A DNA stretch of 64,000 nucleotides from FEB-25 sp963726315 (GTDB taxonomy: Bacteria; Chloroflexota; Anaerolineae; Anaerolineales; UBA4823): positions 1,550,001 to 1,614,000 of the forward strand of contig CAVSBZ010000005.1 of assembly GCA_963726315.1 (NCBI GenBank). The letters run 5' to 3'. The notes below the pieces were generated by a model. It saw nothing but the letters and a program-made list of their open reading frames with translations. It ran no database searches and was not told the origin of the DNA. The translations under genes were made by a program, and so were the position numbers. The first letter of the stretch is position 1, and each line of letters starts with the position of its first letter. This document shows positions 56,247 to 64,000 of this stretch, piece by piece.

Positions 56247-56786
56247 ACTGGTGGATGGTGACCATCCCTCGTAATAATAAAGAATTTCCAAATTTCGACC
56301 AAAATCACCATCGTAAAATGCGTGCTGAAGCTCAGCGGGTTTCAGTAAGTACGAGGGGTTAATTTCCGGATGGATCGATAGCATATCCTCTGTTAAACAT
56401 TCCATATATAATAATCCGCCCAATTTGAGCCCCTGAGTAATTTGCATCCACAAATTCCTTTGAAGATATAGAATATTGAGGATTACATCGAATTTATTGG
56501 GGGGAATAACGAAACGCTCCAGATCTAGAACAGCAGCCATCAAGGATGGAATATCTTTTTTAGCGCGGATAAGTGCCACATGGGAGATATCTACTCCAAC
56601 CACGCGCAATCCACGCTGGACGAGGTATCTAGCGTTCCTACCCAAGCCCGTAGCGATATCCAAAGCCAACCCGGAGGAGGGAAGCAGATTGGCATGATTG
56701 ACGAGCAAGGAGCTTGTGAGATCAGAAGCAGTGGCTGAATCAGATTGATAACGCGAGTTCCAACGGTCTGCATCCCCGCCTGGCAT
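56199..56786 (-). CDS. SAM-dependent methyltransferase (class I, TehB-like)
   Basis: 195 residues from ATG 56786 (MPGGDADRWNSRYQ), which begins eight nt after the creatininase-family stop; a GTG at 56819 would overlap that gene. SAM motif I ALDIATGLGRNARYL, GVDIS acidic end of strand 2, and FDVILNILYLQRNLW. The substrate cannot be read. Tail-to-tail overlap with the glycosyltransferase gene. Confidence 0.82.
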   Translation of the reverse strand: MPGGDADRWNSRYQSDSATASDLTSSLLVNHANLLPSSGLALDIATGLGRNARYLVQRGLRVVGVDISHVALIRAKKDIPSLMAAVLDLERFVIPPNKFDVILNILYLQRNLWMQITQGLKLGGLLYMECLTEDMLSIHPEINPSYLLKPAELQHAFYDGDFGRNLEILYYYEGWSPSTSSHRRAVASLIARRNA

Positions 56787-56794
56787 GGGTTGTC

Positions 56795-57949
56795 TCAGCC
56801 TGGACCAGGTTTTCCCCACAAACCGAAACCTGCACGCCGTCGCTCTTCACGCAGCTGATGCTGGAGACGGATTTCTTTAATATGAGATACTTTTTCATCG
56901 ATGGCTGCTTGAAGCCAGATTTGACCCTTCTCGGCAGTTGCCAGGCTTCCGGCACCATATGCCCCAGTAGCAGTATCATCGTCCCATGGTGGATTGGCAA
57001 CCAGGGCGCCACCCTCGACCCAATCCATATAATAGGAAGGCGTGGAGACGAATTGAGTCTCGTCGACTACCCGCTCCATGTGCACAAGACCAGGCTTCAG
57101 GTGGAGGATGAAGGAGGTCTCAAGCTCACAGGCATGACCCATTCCGCCAATCCCTGACTGACGGTATTTTTCTAGAGAGGCAATTCCATCGGGACCTGAA
57201 AGATAGAGCCAGGCAGTGGCACAAAAGATGCGCCGGTGGCGCTCTCCGGAGTATTTCACGGCGTTGATGATGAATGAGCTGTTTCCTCCGTGACCATTCA
57301 CAAGGTAAAACATCTCAAAGCCACGGTTTGCTAACACATCGATCACATTTACCCAGAAATCCTCAAATGCTCTGCCACCAGCATTCAGAGTTCCGGCAAA
57401 AGAAGGACGGTGGGTGCTAACACCAAAGGGCATAACCGGCAGGAGGGTGGTTTCATCCTGAGAAGAAGCCGTGGTTCCATGTGCGATGGCGTCGATGATC
57501 AAGGTGTCGGTGGAGAGGGGTAAATGAAATCCATGCTGTTCGGTGTGACCGATGGGGATCAGGACTACCTTGCCATGCTCACTATCCGCTGGTATGAAGC
57601 GATTCTCGGCAACATCACAATTTTGGGGTAAGGCGATCCAGGGGGTAGATAAGTTAAGGTTAAGACCTTGAGGAACCAGAATCAGGGTATTGATGAAGCC
57701 GTCATCCCGCAGTCCTGAAATAATATTGGTAAGATAGTGCTCCAGGACCGGCTCGGACACCGCGAGACCGCTTGCCTGCCACCCATAAGGGAAAGGGGGC
57801 AGCAGGTAGACAACAGCAGGATCCCCCAAGGCACCAGCGAGGCGTTGGAGCGGATAACCTGCTCCTAAGGACAATACCAAAGGGGTATCCCGGGGCAAAG
57901 TATGGACTTCAGGCCAGGTTAAATTATCGTATTGATAGAATTCGGTCAT
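56795..57949 (-). CDS. Creatininase-family amidohydrolase with degenerate N-terminal repeat
   Basis: 384 residues, longer than the usual ~250. The C-terminal part (about 130-384) has the metal-binding pattern GHTEQHGFHLPLSTDT, GTLNAGGRAFEDF, NGHGGNSS and MGHACELETS. The N-terminal ~110 residues repeat the family start (LTWPEVHTLPRDTPLVLSLGAG, PPFPYG, GLRDDGFINTLILVPQG) but lack the E-HG-H metal ligands. Members include creatininase, MftE and riboflavin-pathway amidases; the substrate is unknown here. Two nt after the PH/SHOCT gene stop. Confidence 0.85.
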   Translation of the reverse strand: MTEFYQYDNLTWPEVHTLPRDTPLVLSLGAGYPLQRLAGALGDPAVVYLLPPFPYGWQASGLAVSEPVLEHYLTNIISGLRDDGFINTLILVPQGLNLNLSTPWIALPQNCDVAENRFIPADSEHGKVVLIPIGHTEQHGFHLPLSTDTLIIDAIAHGTTASSQDETTLLPVMPFGVSTHRPSFAGTLNAGGRAFEDFWVNVIDVLANRGFEMFYLVNGHGGNSSFIINAVKYSGERHRRIFCATAWLYLSGPDGIASLEKYRQSGIGGMGHACELETSFILHLKPGLVHMERVVDETQFVSTPSYYMDWVEGGALVANPPWDDDTATGAYGAGSLATAEKGQIWLQAAIDEKVSHIKEIRLQHQLREERRRAGFGLWGKPGPG

Positions 57950-57951
57950 GG

Positions 57952-58620
57952 CTATATTTTGGATAAAAGGTCTGCTTTCTTCTGCTGAAATTCTGTTTCG
58001 GTGATGATGCCTTGAGAGCGTAACTCAGCCAGCTTCCTGATCATCTCAGGGATATCCTGTTTTGTCACTTCTTTCGTTTCCGGTTTGATTTCAGGAGCGA
58101 CATCAATGGGTTGCTCCAGCAGGGCTTTAGCATTGATCAGGGCACTTTTGAACTTAACCGGATTGTCGATTTTCTTGAACAGATTTACCCCAAGCTCGCT
58201 GGCAGTCAATATTTCGATATCGCCATAACCGAACATACGGCCCAATGCTGACTGATCCATTTTGATGTCATTTACTTTTTCTAATGATAAATCAATCACG
58301 CTTTTGTTAATGATTCCCGAAATCTGCATCACACGGCGATTGGTGATGATAAATTGATGGTTAGACCAATTTAGGATATCGCGTGTGCCAGTGAATATGG
58401 GGATAATCAACACAAAAAAGCCGATCAGTGTAACAATCCACCACCAGGCAGGAGCCAAACTGTATACATAAATCGAACCAGCGATCGTCGCAATGAAAAT
58501 GATAAAGACTAAGAAAGCTTCCAATACGATTGAGCTGGCGAGCACGAACCAGTGATGTCGGATTGCCATGATGATATTCTCACGATCACCTAAGAGACTT
58601 TGCAGATAATGACCTGCCAT
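57952..58620 (-). CDS. Membrane protein with bacterial PH domain and C-terminal SHOCT domain
   Basis: 222 residues. Two membrane helices at about 25-50 and 60-80, then a YdbS-like bPH2 domain (FIITNRRVMQISGIINKSVIDLSLEKVNDI...GYGDIEILTAS) and a final SHOCT motif (IRKLAELRSQGIITETEFQQKKADLLSKI). AGGAGG lies seven nt before ATG. Function unknown; bPH2 proteins are often tied to envelope stress. Confidence 0.85.
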   Translation of the reverse strand: MAGHYLQSLLGDRENIIMAIRHHWFVLASSIVLEAFLVFIIFIATIAGSIYVYSLAPAWWWIVTLIGFFVLIIPIFTGTRDILNWSNHQFIITNRRVMQISGIINKSVIDLSLEKVNDIKMDQSALGRMFGYGDIEILTASELGVNLFKKIDNPVKFKSALINAKALLEQPIDVAPEIKPETKEVTKQDIPEMIRKLAELRSQGIITETEFQQKKADLLSKI

Positions 58621-58655
58621 TTAGTTACCTCCTTATGTCGGGCAAGATGAGTTGA

Positions 58656-59834
58656 CTAGAACGGATTCAGTGTGGCTGACAATTCTTCTTTGGCTTGCTG
58701 TAACAAGCCAGGATTGGAGAGTAAATCGACTGCGGTCATAGCCAGGGCTTTAGCTGCATCGAGCATGGCAGATTTTCCGGTTTCAGAGATGCAGTATTGC
58801 TTAAATTCAAGGGTATGACCGGCAACACTTACAGGTGCAATCGCCAGGTAGGGGTGGATGGCTGGAATAATATGGCTGACATCGCCCATATCAGTCGAAC
58901 CCATGCGCTCATTGGGGTCAGGATCGACCACGACACGACCCAATGTTTCCAGGTTGGACTTAAATAGACCGGCAAGAATGTGGTTTGGAATGATATCCTG
59001 GTAGCCGGGAACAACCTCATGTTCCAAACTGCAGCCAATTGTTTGAGCACCGGCTTGGGCGAAAGCGATAACTTTCTCCACTAAAATGTCTCTTCGATTC
59101 GTGCTCAGGCTGCGAATGCTGAACTCACATGCGCAATGTGCAGGGATAATATTGGCTGCATCACCTCCCTTGGTGATTATGCCGGCGATACGATCCTTGG
59201 GACCCAATGTAGAGCGTAGTGCATTAATGTTGTTGAAGCTCAATAGAACCGCATCCAAAGCATTGATACCTTCATCGGGGGCTGCGGCAGCATGCGAAGC
59301 TTTACCAAAAAATTCAAGTTTGAGATCAGAACATGCCAGGGAAGGACGCAGGACCATGTTCTTGCTGGCAGGGTGGAACATCATGGCAGCATCGATATGA
59401 TTAAATATACCCGCCTTAGCCAAGTATATCTTTCCACCATCACCTTCTTCGGCCGGAGTTCCGATCACCTGAAATTGTCCAGGTAAACTTGGGGTTAAAG
59501 CGGTTAAAGCTGCTCCAGCGCCGACAGCAGCAGCAGCGATCAAATTATGTCCACAGGCATGACCCAGACCGACCAGAGCATCATATTCAGCAAGGATAGC
59601 AATTACAGGTGTTGATTGATTTCCAAATGAAGCTCGAAAGGATGTCTCTAAACCCCCGACACCAACGTCAACTTGAAAACCGGATTTTGTTAGGAAATTA
59701 CTCAGCAATTTACAGGCGTTAAATTCATCAAATGCTGTCTCAGGATCGTTAAAAAGGGAAGTGCTGATTGCCCATAATTTCTCAGATTGTAAGTCGATTT
59801 CGGAAATAATGAACTTTTTATAGTCATTCGGCAT
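58656..59834 (-). CDS. M20-family amidohydrolase (amidase/aminoacylase-like)
   Basis: 392 residues, M20D type. AEYDALVGLGHACGHNL, GTPAEEGDGGK, MFHPAS and GSTDMGDVSH carry the metal ligands. Probably hydrolyses N-acyl or p-aminobenzoyl-glutamate-type amides; the exact substrate is not visible. No Shine-Dalgarno sequence: TGTATAAT ends six nt before ATG 59834, suggesting a leaderless transcript. Adjacent to, but divergent from, the peptide importer genes. Confidence 0.9.
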   Translation of the reverse strand: MPNDYKKFIISEIDLQSEKLWAISTSLFNDPETAFDEFNACKLLSNFLTKSGFQVDVGVGGLETSFRASFGNQSTPVIAILAEYDALVGLGHACGHNLIAAAAVGAGAALTALTPSLPGQFQVIGTPAEEGDGGKIYLAKAGIFNHIDAAMMFHPASKNMVLRPSLACSDLKLEFFGKASHAAAAPDEGINALDAVLLSFNNINALRSTLGPKDRIAGIITKGGDAANIIPAHCACEFSIRSLSTNRRDILVEKVIAFAQAGAQTIGCSLEHEVVPGYQDIIPNHILAGLFKSNLETLGRVVVDPDPNERMGSTDMGDVSHIIPAIHPYLAIAPVSVAGHTLEFKQYCISETGKSAMLDAAKALAMTAVDLLSNPGLLQQAKEELSATLNPF

Positions 59835-59869
59835 ATTTTAATTATACATAGAAAACCACAGGAAAGTAA

Positions 59870-59899
59870 TTGGTAAAAAACGCCATTAGATACTATAAT
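59870..59899 (+). promoter_or_regulatory. Promoter of the peptide ABC importer operon
   Basis: TTGGTA (59870-59875), 18-bp spacer, TATAAT (59894-59899). The 170 nt to the start codon show nothing else clear. Confidence 0.6.
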
Positions 59900-60067
59900 A
59901 TGCGAAATAACTTGAAATATCCCATGACAAACCTATCGAATGAAATACTTTACACTAGATATGGAGGTGAAAGGTAAAAATTATCCACAGCTGAAACTAT
60001 TGATTTAATTCAGGATTGCTAATATTGGATAAATCAAAAAATCAAAATAATATCGGAGGAGATTACA

Positions 60068-61819
60068 ATGCAACGTAAACATATTTTGTTTACAATCATA
60101 ATCATCGCCACTTTCATCCTGTCAGCTTGTGCAACCTCGCCAACTGCAACAACCGTCGTGACAGAGGCTCCACCTGTAGTACAACCGACGCAAGCTCCAG
60201 TGACACAACCAACCACGGCACCTATTACTGCACCAACTACTGAACCAGCGGCTAAGAAGGTAGCCAGATTCATCTGGACGCAAGAGTTTGATACCCTCAG
60301 CCCGATCTATACCAATATGTGGTTCGTTTCTGTGGTTTATCCCGCTTACCTGTGCGCACCATGGATGTTTGACGATCAGAATAATGCCATTCCATATTTG
60401 TTATCTGAGATGCCAACGGTTGAAAATGGAGGCCTGTCAGCTGACGGTACTACCTTTACGTTTAAGTTACGGGATGATATCAAATGGTCGGATGGTGAGC
60501 CAATTACCTCGGCAGACTTTAAATTCACCTATGACATGATCATGTCGGATAAGAATGCGGTGAACACAAGATCACCTTACGACAATATAAGCTCGGTTGA
60601 GACACCCGATGATACCACCGTGATCATCACCTTCCCAGAAGCTTTCGCACCCTGGCAGGCGACGTTATTCAGTGGATCAACGAGTGGCACACCGATCATT
60701 CCGAAGCATATTCTGCAGCCGGTTTTTGATGCAGAGGGGACACTCGATACGGCACCGTGGAACAAGGCTCCGACCGTGGGATGCGGACCATTCGTCTTTG
60801 ATGAATGGCAATCTGGTAGCTTCGCTCGATTTGTGGCGAACGAAAATTTCTGGTTAGGCCGCCCCAAACTGGATGAGCTTTTCTTCCAGTTCGTTCCCGA
60901 TTCAGCCTCTCAAATTGCAGCGCTTGTAGCTGGTGATGGTGATATTGGTACCTTCTTTGATTACCCGGATTTACCAACACTGGAAGCAGCAGGTGTTAAG
61001 GTAATTAACTCTTTCTCCGGTTACAATGAAGGTATCTATATAAATATGCACGAGACCAAGGGTAACCCTGCCTTAAAGGACGTCAAAGTACGGCAGGCAA
61101 TTATCTATGCCTTCAACCGAGATAAGCTGGTAACGGACTTGCTGCTCGGTCTTACATCTGTCGCTGCCACAGATTGGGACAACAGCCCATGGGTGGACCC
61201 AAGCATTACTGCGTATCCATATGACCCGGAAAAAGCCAAGTCATTACTGGCTGAAGCCGGCTGGACGGATACAAACGGCGACGGCACAGTTGACAAAGAT
61301 GGCGTTGAGCTTGTGCTGAAGTATGGAACTACCTCACGAGCAGTGCGCCAGGATACACAAGCAGTTGCTCAACAAGATCTTGCAGCTGTAGGCATTGGAA
61401 CTGAGCTGTTGAGTTACGACTCTGACACATTCTTCCTGGGTTATCAGGACAATGGCCCTTCAGCCAACTTCTCGCTCGATCTTATCGAGTACTCAGACTC
61501 GCCAGACTTCCCAGATCCGAACACGGCTATCTGGCTCTGTTCCGATATCCCCTCGGATGAAAATCCGGCGGGCACAAGCCCGACTGGTCTGTGCGATCCA
61601 ACCTTGGATGGTCTGTTCCAAAAACAGCAGACTCAGGTCGACTTTACAGAACGCCAGCAAACCTTCTACCAGATCACGAAATATATCTTTGACAATGCCA
61701 TGTGGATTGGTATCTGGCAGGATCCAGACTTGTTCGGTTTTAGCAAACGAATGACCGGCGTGAAAATGTCAGGGGCAACCCCATTCTTCAATATCGCAGA
61801 ATGGGACATGACCCAATAA
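60068..61819 (+). CDS. ABC transporter substrate-binding lipoprotein, family 5 (peptide/nickel type)
   Basis: 583 residues. Lipoprotein signal with LSAC (C21), then a Thr/Pro/Ala-rich ~55-residue linker and the SBP_bac_5 fold (TFKLRDDIKWSDGEPITSADFKFTYD, AIIYAFNRDKLV, YDPEKAKSLLAEAGW). Captures oligopeptides or similar solutes outside the membrane. GGAGGAG precedes ATG. An attenuating stem-loop separates it from the permease genes. Confidence 0.93.
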   Translation: MQRKHILFTIIIIATFILSACATSPTATTVVTEAPPVVQPTQAPVTQPTTAPITAPTTEPAAKKVARFIWTQEFDTLSPIYTNMWFVSVVYPAYLCAPWMFDDQNNAIPYLLSEMPTVENGGLSADGTTFTFKLRDDIKWSDGEPITSADFKFTYDMIMSDKNAVNTRSPYDNISSVETPDDTTVIITFPEAFAPWQATLFSGSTSGTPIIPKHILQPVFDAEGTLDTAPWNKAPTVGCGPFVFDEWQSGSFARFVANENFWLGRPKLDELFFQFVPDSASQIAALVAGDGDIGTFFDYPDLPTLEAAGVKVINSFSGYNEGIYINMHETKGNPALKDVKVRQAIIYAFNRDKLVTDLLLGLTSVAATDWDNSPWVDPSITAYPYDPEKAKSLLAEAGWTDTNGDGTVDKDGVELVLKYGTTSRAVRQDTQAVAQQDLAAVGIGTELLSYDSDTFFLGYQDNGPSANFSLDLIEYSDSPDFPDPNTAIWLCSDIPSDENPAGTSPTGLCDPTLDGLFQKQQTQVDFTERQQTFYQITKYIFDNAMWIGIWQDPDLFGFSKRMTGVKMSGATPFFNIAEWDMTQ

Positions 61820-61834
61820 TTGGAACTTTAACTT

Positions 61835-61868
61835 ATATGCAGGCGGTGATCCCGCCTGCATATATTTT
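61835..61868 (+). terminator. Stem-loop between binding protein and permease genes
   Basis: Perfect 12-bp stem ATATGCAGGCGG / CCGCCTGCATAT (61835-61846, 61852-61863) followed by ATTTTCT. Probably a partial terminator that keeps the binding protein more abundant than the permeases. Confidence 0.85.
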
Positions 61869-61881
61869 CTAGACAATAAAA

Positions 61882-62970
61882 ATGACTCGCTATATTATCC
61901 GCCGTCTATTACAAGCCATTCCACTGCTTTTTATTATCAGCGTGGTGATGTTCGTACTGATGCAAGCCATGGGTGATCCATTAGCAACCATGGGAGGGCG
62001 GAAAGTTACCAAACCAGAGGATCGGATCCGATTAGCTCGCCAGCTTGGGCTGGATAAACCTGTTTGTGTTCAGTATGTGTATTGGTTAATCGGTAATGAT
62101 TGGACCAAACCGGTGGGTGAAATTCCCAAACCGAATGCCGGAATTTTTACACCAATCATTCAATGCCTGGATCCTCGAAATTATGTTGATGCTCCTTTTC
62201 CTGGAACCAGAAAAGGTGTACTACGAGGCGATTGGGGGATTTCTTTGGTAAACCGCCAACCAGTAACTTTGGTAATTGGTCAACGATTATCGAATACTCT
62301 CCTATTGATGGTGACGGCTGAGGTGATCATTATCGCATCGGCATTATTGATCGGGATTTACTCGGCATTACATCAATACACGGCGATGGATAATATCATT
62401 ACCGCCACTACCTTTGTGTTGTATTCAATGCCGGTATTCTTTTTTGCCTTGTTGACCATATATATATTCTCGGTTAATTTCAGGAGATGGGGACTACCCT
62501 ACCTGCCGGTAGCGGGCATGTTCGAACCCACTGCAGGGCAAACCCCACTGCAAGTTCTATGGCACATGGTATTACCAGTAGCAACGCTCTCATTTGGATT
62601 TATTGCCGGGTATAGCCGCTATATCCGTAGTGCGATGCTGGAAACTTTAGGGCAGGATTATGTGCGAACGGCGAAGGCGAAGGGTTTGCCCCACCCGGAG
62701 GTAATCTACATCCATGCCTTAAAAAACGCTGCCCTTCCCATTGTAACCCTTGTGGCGCTAGATTTACCATTTTTGTTGGGAGGAGCCATCGTCACTGAGC
62801 GAATTTTTGGCTGGCCGGGGATGGGCCGACTATTCCTGGATCATGTAGAACGCTCTGATACAGCCGTGGTGATGGGCATCATGATGATGATCGCATTCGC
62901 GGTGATTATTTTTCAAATCATCGCCGATGTGACCTACGCCTGGCTTGATCCACGGATCCGCTACAAATAA
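61882..62970 (+). CDS. ABC transporter permease, DppB/OppB type
   Basis: 362 residues, one N-terminal helix plus a core of about five. LLQAIPLLFIISVVMFVLMQ start, and the EAA loop KAKGLPHPEVIYIHALKNAALPI. It carries a ~60-residue longer extracytoplasmic stretch than E. coli DppB between helices 1 and 2. Second gene of the importer operon. Confidence 0.93.
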   Translation: MTRYIIRRLLQAIPLLFIISVVMFVLMQAMGDPLATMGGRKVTKPEDRIRLARQLGLDKPVCVQYVYWLIGNDWTKPVGEIPKPNAGIFTPIIQCLDPRNYVDAPFPGTRKGVLRGDWGISLVNRQPVTLVIGQRLSNTLLLMVTAEVIIIASALLIGIYSALHQYTAMDNIITATTFVLYSMPVFFFALLTIYIFSVNFRRWGLPYLPVAGMFEPTAGQTPLQVLWHMVLPVATLSFGFIAGYSRYIRSAMLETLGQDYVRTAKAKGLPHPEVIYIHALKNAALPIVTLVALDLPFLLGGAIVTERIFGWPGMGRLFLDHVERSDTAVVMGIMMMIAFAVIIFQIIADVTYAWLDPRIRYK

Positions 62971-62979
62971 CGGTTAACT

Positions 62980-63942
62980 ATGACAGAAGCCACCCTCGAA
63001 CAACCAAAACCTGGGATTCCAAGCCTGACTCCAGACGAGCTCGAAACCCCGCCATTAACTCTGAGACAGCTTACATGGCGACGTTTTCGCCGACACAAGA
63101 TGGCGATATTTGGTATTATTTCCTTACTCTTGATAATGATCTATGCGTTCTTTGGCTCTTTGATTTACAGTGAAGCATATGCCAATCACACAGAAACAGG
63201 CAATGCTTTGCAGTCACCTACAAGGGAACACCCTTTTGGAACTGATACGATTGGGCGTGATATCCTCGCCAGAACCATCTATGGTGGCCAGATATCCATC
63301 CTCATCGGATTAACCGCTATGTTCGTCGAAGTGATTTTTGGGGTCTCTGTTGGAGCTATGGCTGGCTATTTTGGTGGGAAGTTAGATAGTGTGTTAATGC
63401 GTATCACCGAGGCAATACTTGTCATTCCACAAATATTCCTTTTGTTGATTATGGCTCGTTATTTCTCATCAGCCATTCCTAACATCAAATTTCTCGGGCG
63501 TACATTCAGCGGGAGCGTTCTCGTAATTATTTTTGTTATTGGTATTACCAGCTGGCCGTACCTGGCGCGCCTCGTCAGGGCACAATTTCTGTCGACAAAA
63601 GAGAATGATTATATTTTGGCGGCACGGGCAACAGGCACTTCCACCAGAGATATTATCCTGCGACATATACTCCCCAACAGCTTCGCACCGATCATTGTTT
63701 CAGCCACACTCAGTGTAGCTGCAGCGATTACATTGGAAGCTTATATCAGCTTTCTGGGTCTGGGAGTGCGCCCGCCAACAGCAACCTGGGGTAATATGTT
63801 GGAAGGTGCTTACAACTATATTGATAAGGCCTGGTGGCTGTGGTTTTTCCCCGGGATGCTTATTGCCTTGATCGTATTAAGCATCAACTTCCTGGGTGAT
63901 GGTTTGCGGGATGCACTTGACCCGCACAGCCGGGCTGCATAA
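62980..63942 (+). CDS. ABC transporter permease, DppC/OppC type
   Basis: 320 residues with an OppC N-terminal domain (RRFRRHKMAIFGIISLLLI), PTREHPFGTDTIGRDILAR, and the EAA loop GTSTRDIILRHILPNSFAPI. Pairs with the upstream permease, nine nt away. Confidence 0.93.
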   Translation: MTEATLEQPKPGIPSLTPDELETPPLTLRQLTWRRFRRHKMAIFGIISLLLIMIYAFFGSLIYSEAYANHTETGNALQSPTREHPFGTDTIGRDILARTIYGGQISILIGLTAMFVEVIFGVSVGAMAGYFGGKLDSVLMRITEAILVIPQIFLLLIMARYFSSAIPNIKFLGRTFSGSVLVIIFVIGITSWPYLARLVRAQFLSTKENDYILAARATGTSTRDIILRHILPNSFAPIIVSATLSVAAAITLEAYISFLGLGVRPPTATWGNMLEGAYNYIDKAWWLWFFPGMLIALIVLSINFLGDGLRDALDPHSRAA

Positions 63943-63961
63943 TTAATAAGGTATCCTAAGA

Positions 63962-64000
63962 ATGGATGTAAAAATCGCATCAGAATCACCGAGAATTTTA
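63962..64000 (+). CDS. Start of a further open frame, probably the importer ATPase (partial)
   Basis: ATG at 63962, 19 nt after the permease stop, opens MDVKIASESPRIL to the window edge. Position suggests the DppD-type ATPase, but too little sequence is present to tell. Confidence 0.35.
   Translation, partial: MDVKIASESPRIL

Overview
The window looks like a chromosomal segment of an anaerobic or facultative member of the Chloroflexota, most likely class Anaerolineae. This is inferred from gene content and protein style: a TIGR03663/Agl23-type glycosyltransferase fused to NHL repeats, a zinc-ribbon/LysM membrane protein, a stand-alone ChlI-type ATPase, a T-box in front of a TrpB2 enzyme, and moderate GC. 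No 16S rRNA gene or other phylogenetic marker was available to test this. Almost all genes are housekeeping or central metabolism. I saw no prophage, CRISPR array, transposase gene or secretion island.

Layout. 1-9986: an HDAC-family deacetylase, then a long plus-strand information-processing operon (nusA, ylxR, infB, rbfA, nrnA, truB, ribF) followed by thyA and folA. The rimP gene that usually precedes nusA is absent. 10011-11788: a sigma-70 promoter, a complete tryptophan T-box leader and trpB2. 11852-15866: a DUF4032 kinase-fold protein, a tandem universal stress protein and a UbiB/ABC1 kinase. 15974-19245: trxB, mdh and a eukaryotic-type citrate synthase gene. 19304-24244: a LysM protein, hemW, a polyprenyl synthase with type-2 IPP isomerase (isoprenoid precursors), and acpP. 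24494-26511: sucC and sucD. 26512-27805: a gene-free stretch with palindromic repeats. 27806-33523: the Agl23/NHL protein, an ECF sigma/anti-sigma pair and rluB. 33570-40011: a GH38 alpha-mannosidase and a broken GH2 beta-galactosidase. 40321-47657: scpB, a G5-domain lipoprotein, UDP-sugar decarboxylase and GtrA, a ChlI-like ATPase, a TPR protein, a UroD-family protein and rsmD. 47658-48622: a second copy of the repeat cluster. 48623-54869: dinG, an M20 peptidase, a VTT-domain protein, cyclophilin, uridine kinase and tRNA-Thr. 54969-64000: a GT4 glycosyltransferase, a methyltransferase, a creatininase-family protein, a PH/SHOCT protein, an M20 amidohydrolase and the start of a peptide/oligopeptide ABC importer operon.

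Three things stand out. First, two intergenic clusters share three repeat modules (called A, B and C here). The modules are bounded by GGTGAGTAGTTAC-type ends and occur in a different order at the two sites. Module A has MITE-like terminal inverted repeats, an 8-bp flanking direct repeat at one site and a conserved 18-codon mini-ORF. Module B has hairpins with a compensatory base change. Second, seven genes carry frame lesions: thyA, fni, scpB, the UroD-family gene, dinG, the M20 gene and lacZ. Six of the seven indels map to or plausibly map to short homopolymer runs, and undoing each one restores a family-length protein. Sequencing or assembly error is the most likely explanation for most of them. 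Third, many promoters share an extended -10 (TGGTATAATC), and in several genes the -10 lies only 6-7 nt upstream of the start codon, which suggests leaderless mRNAs.
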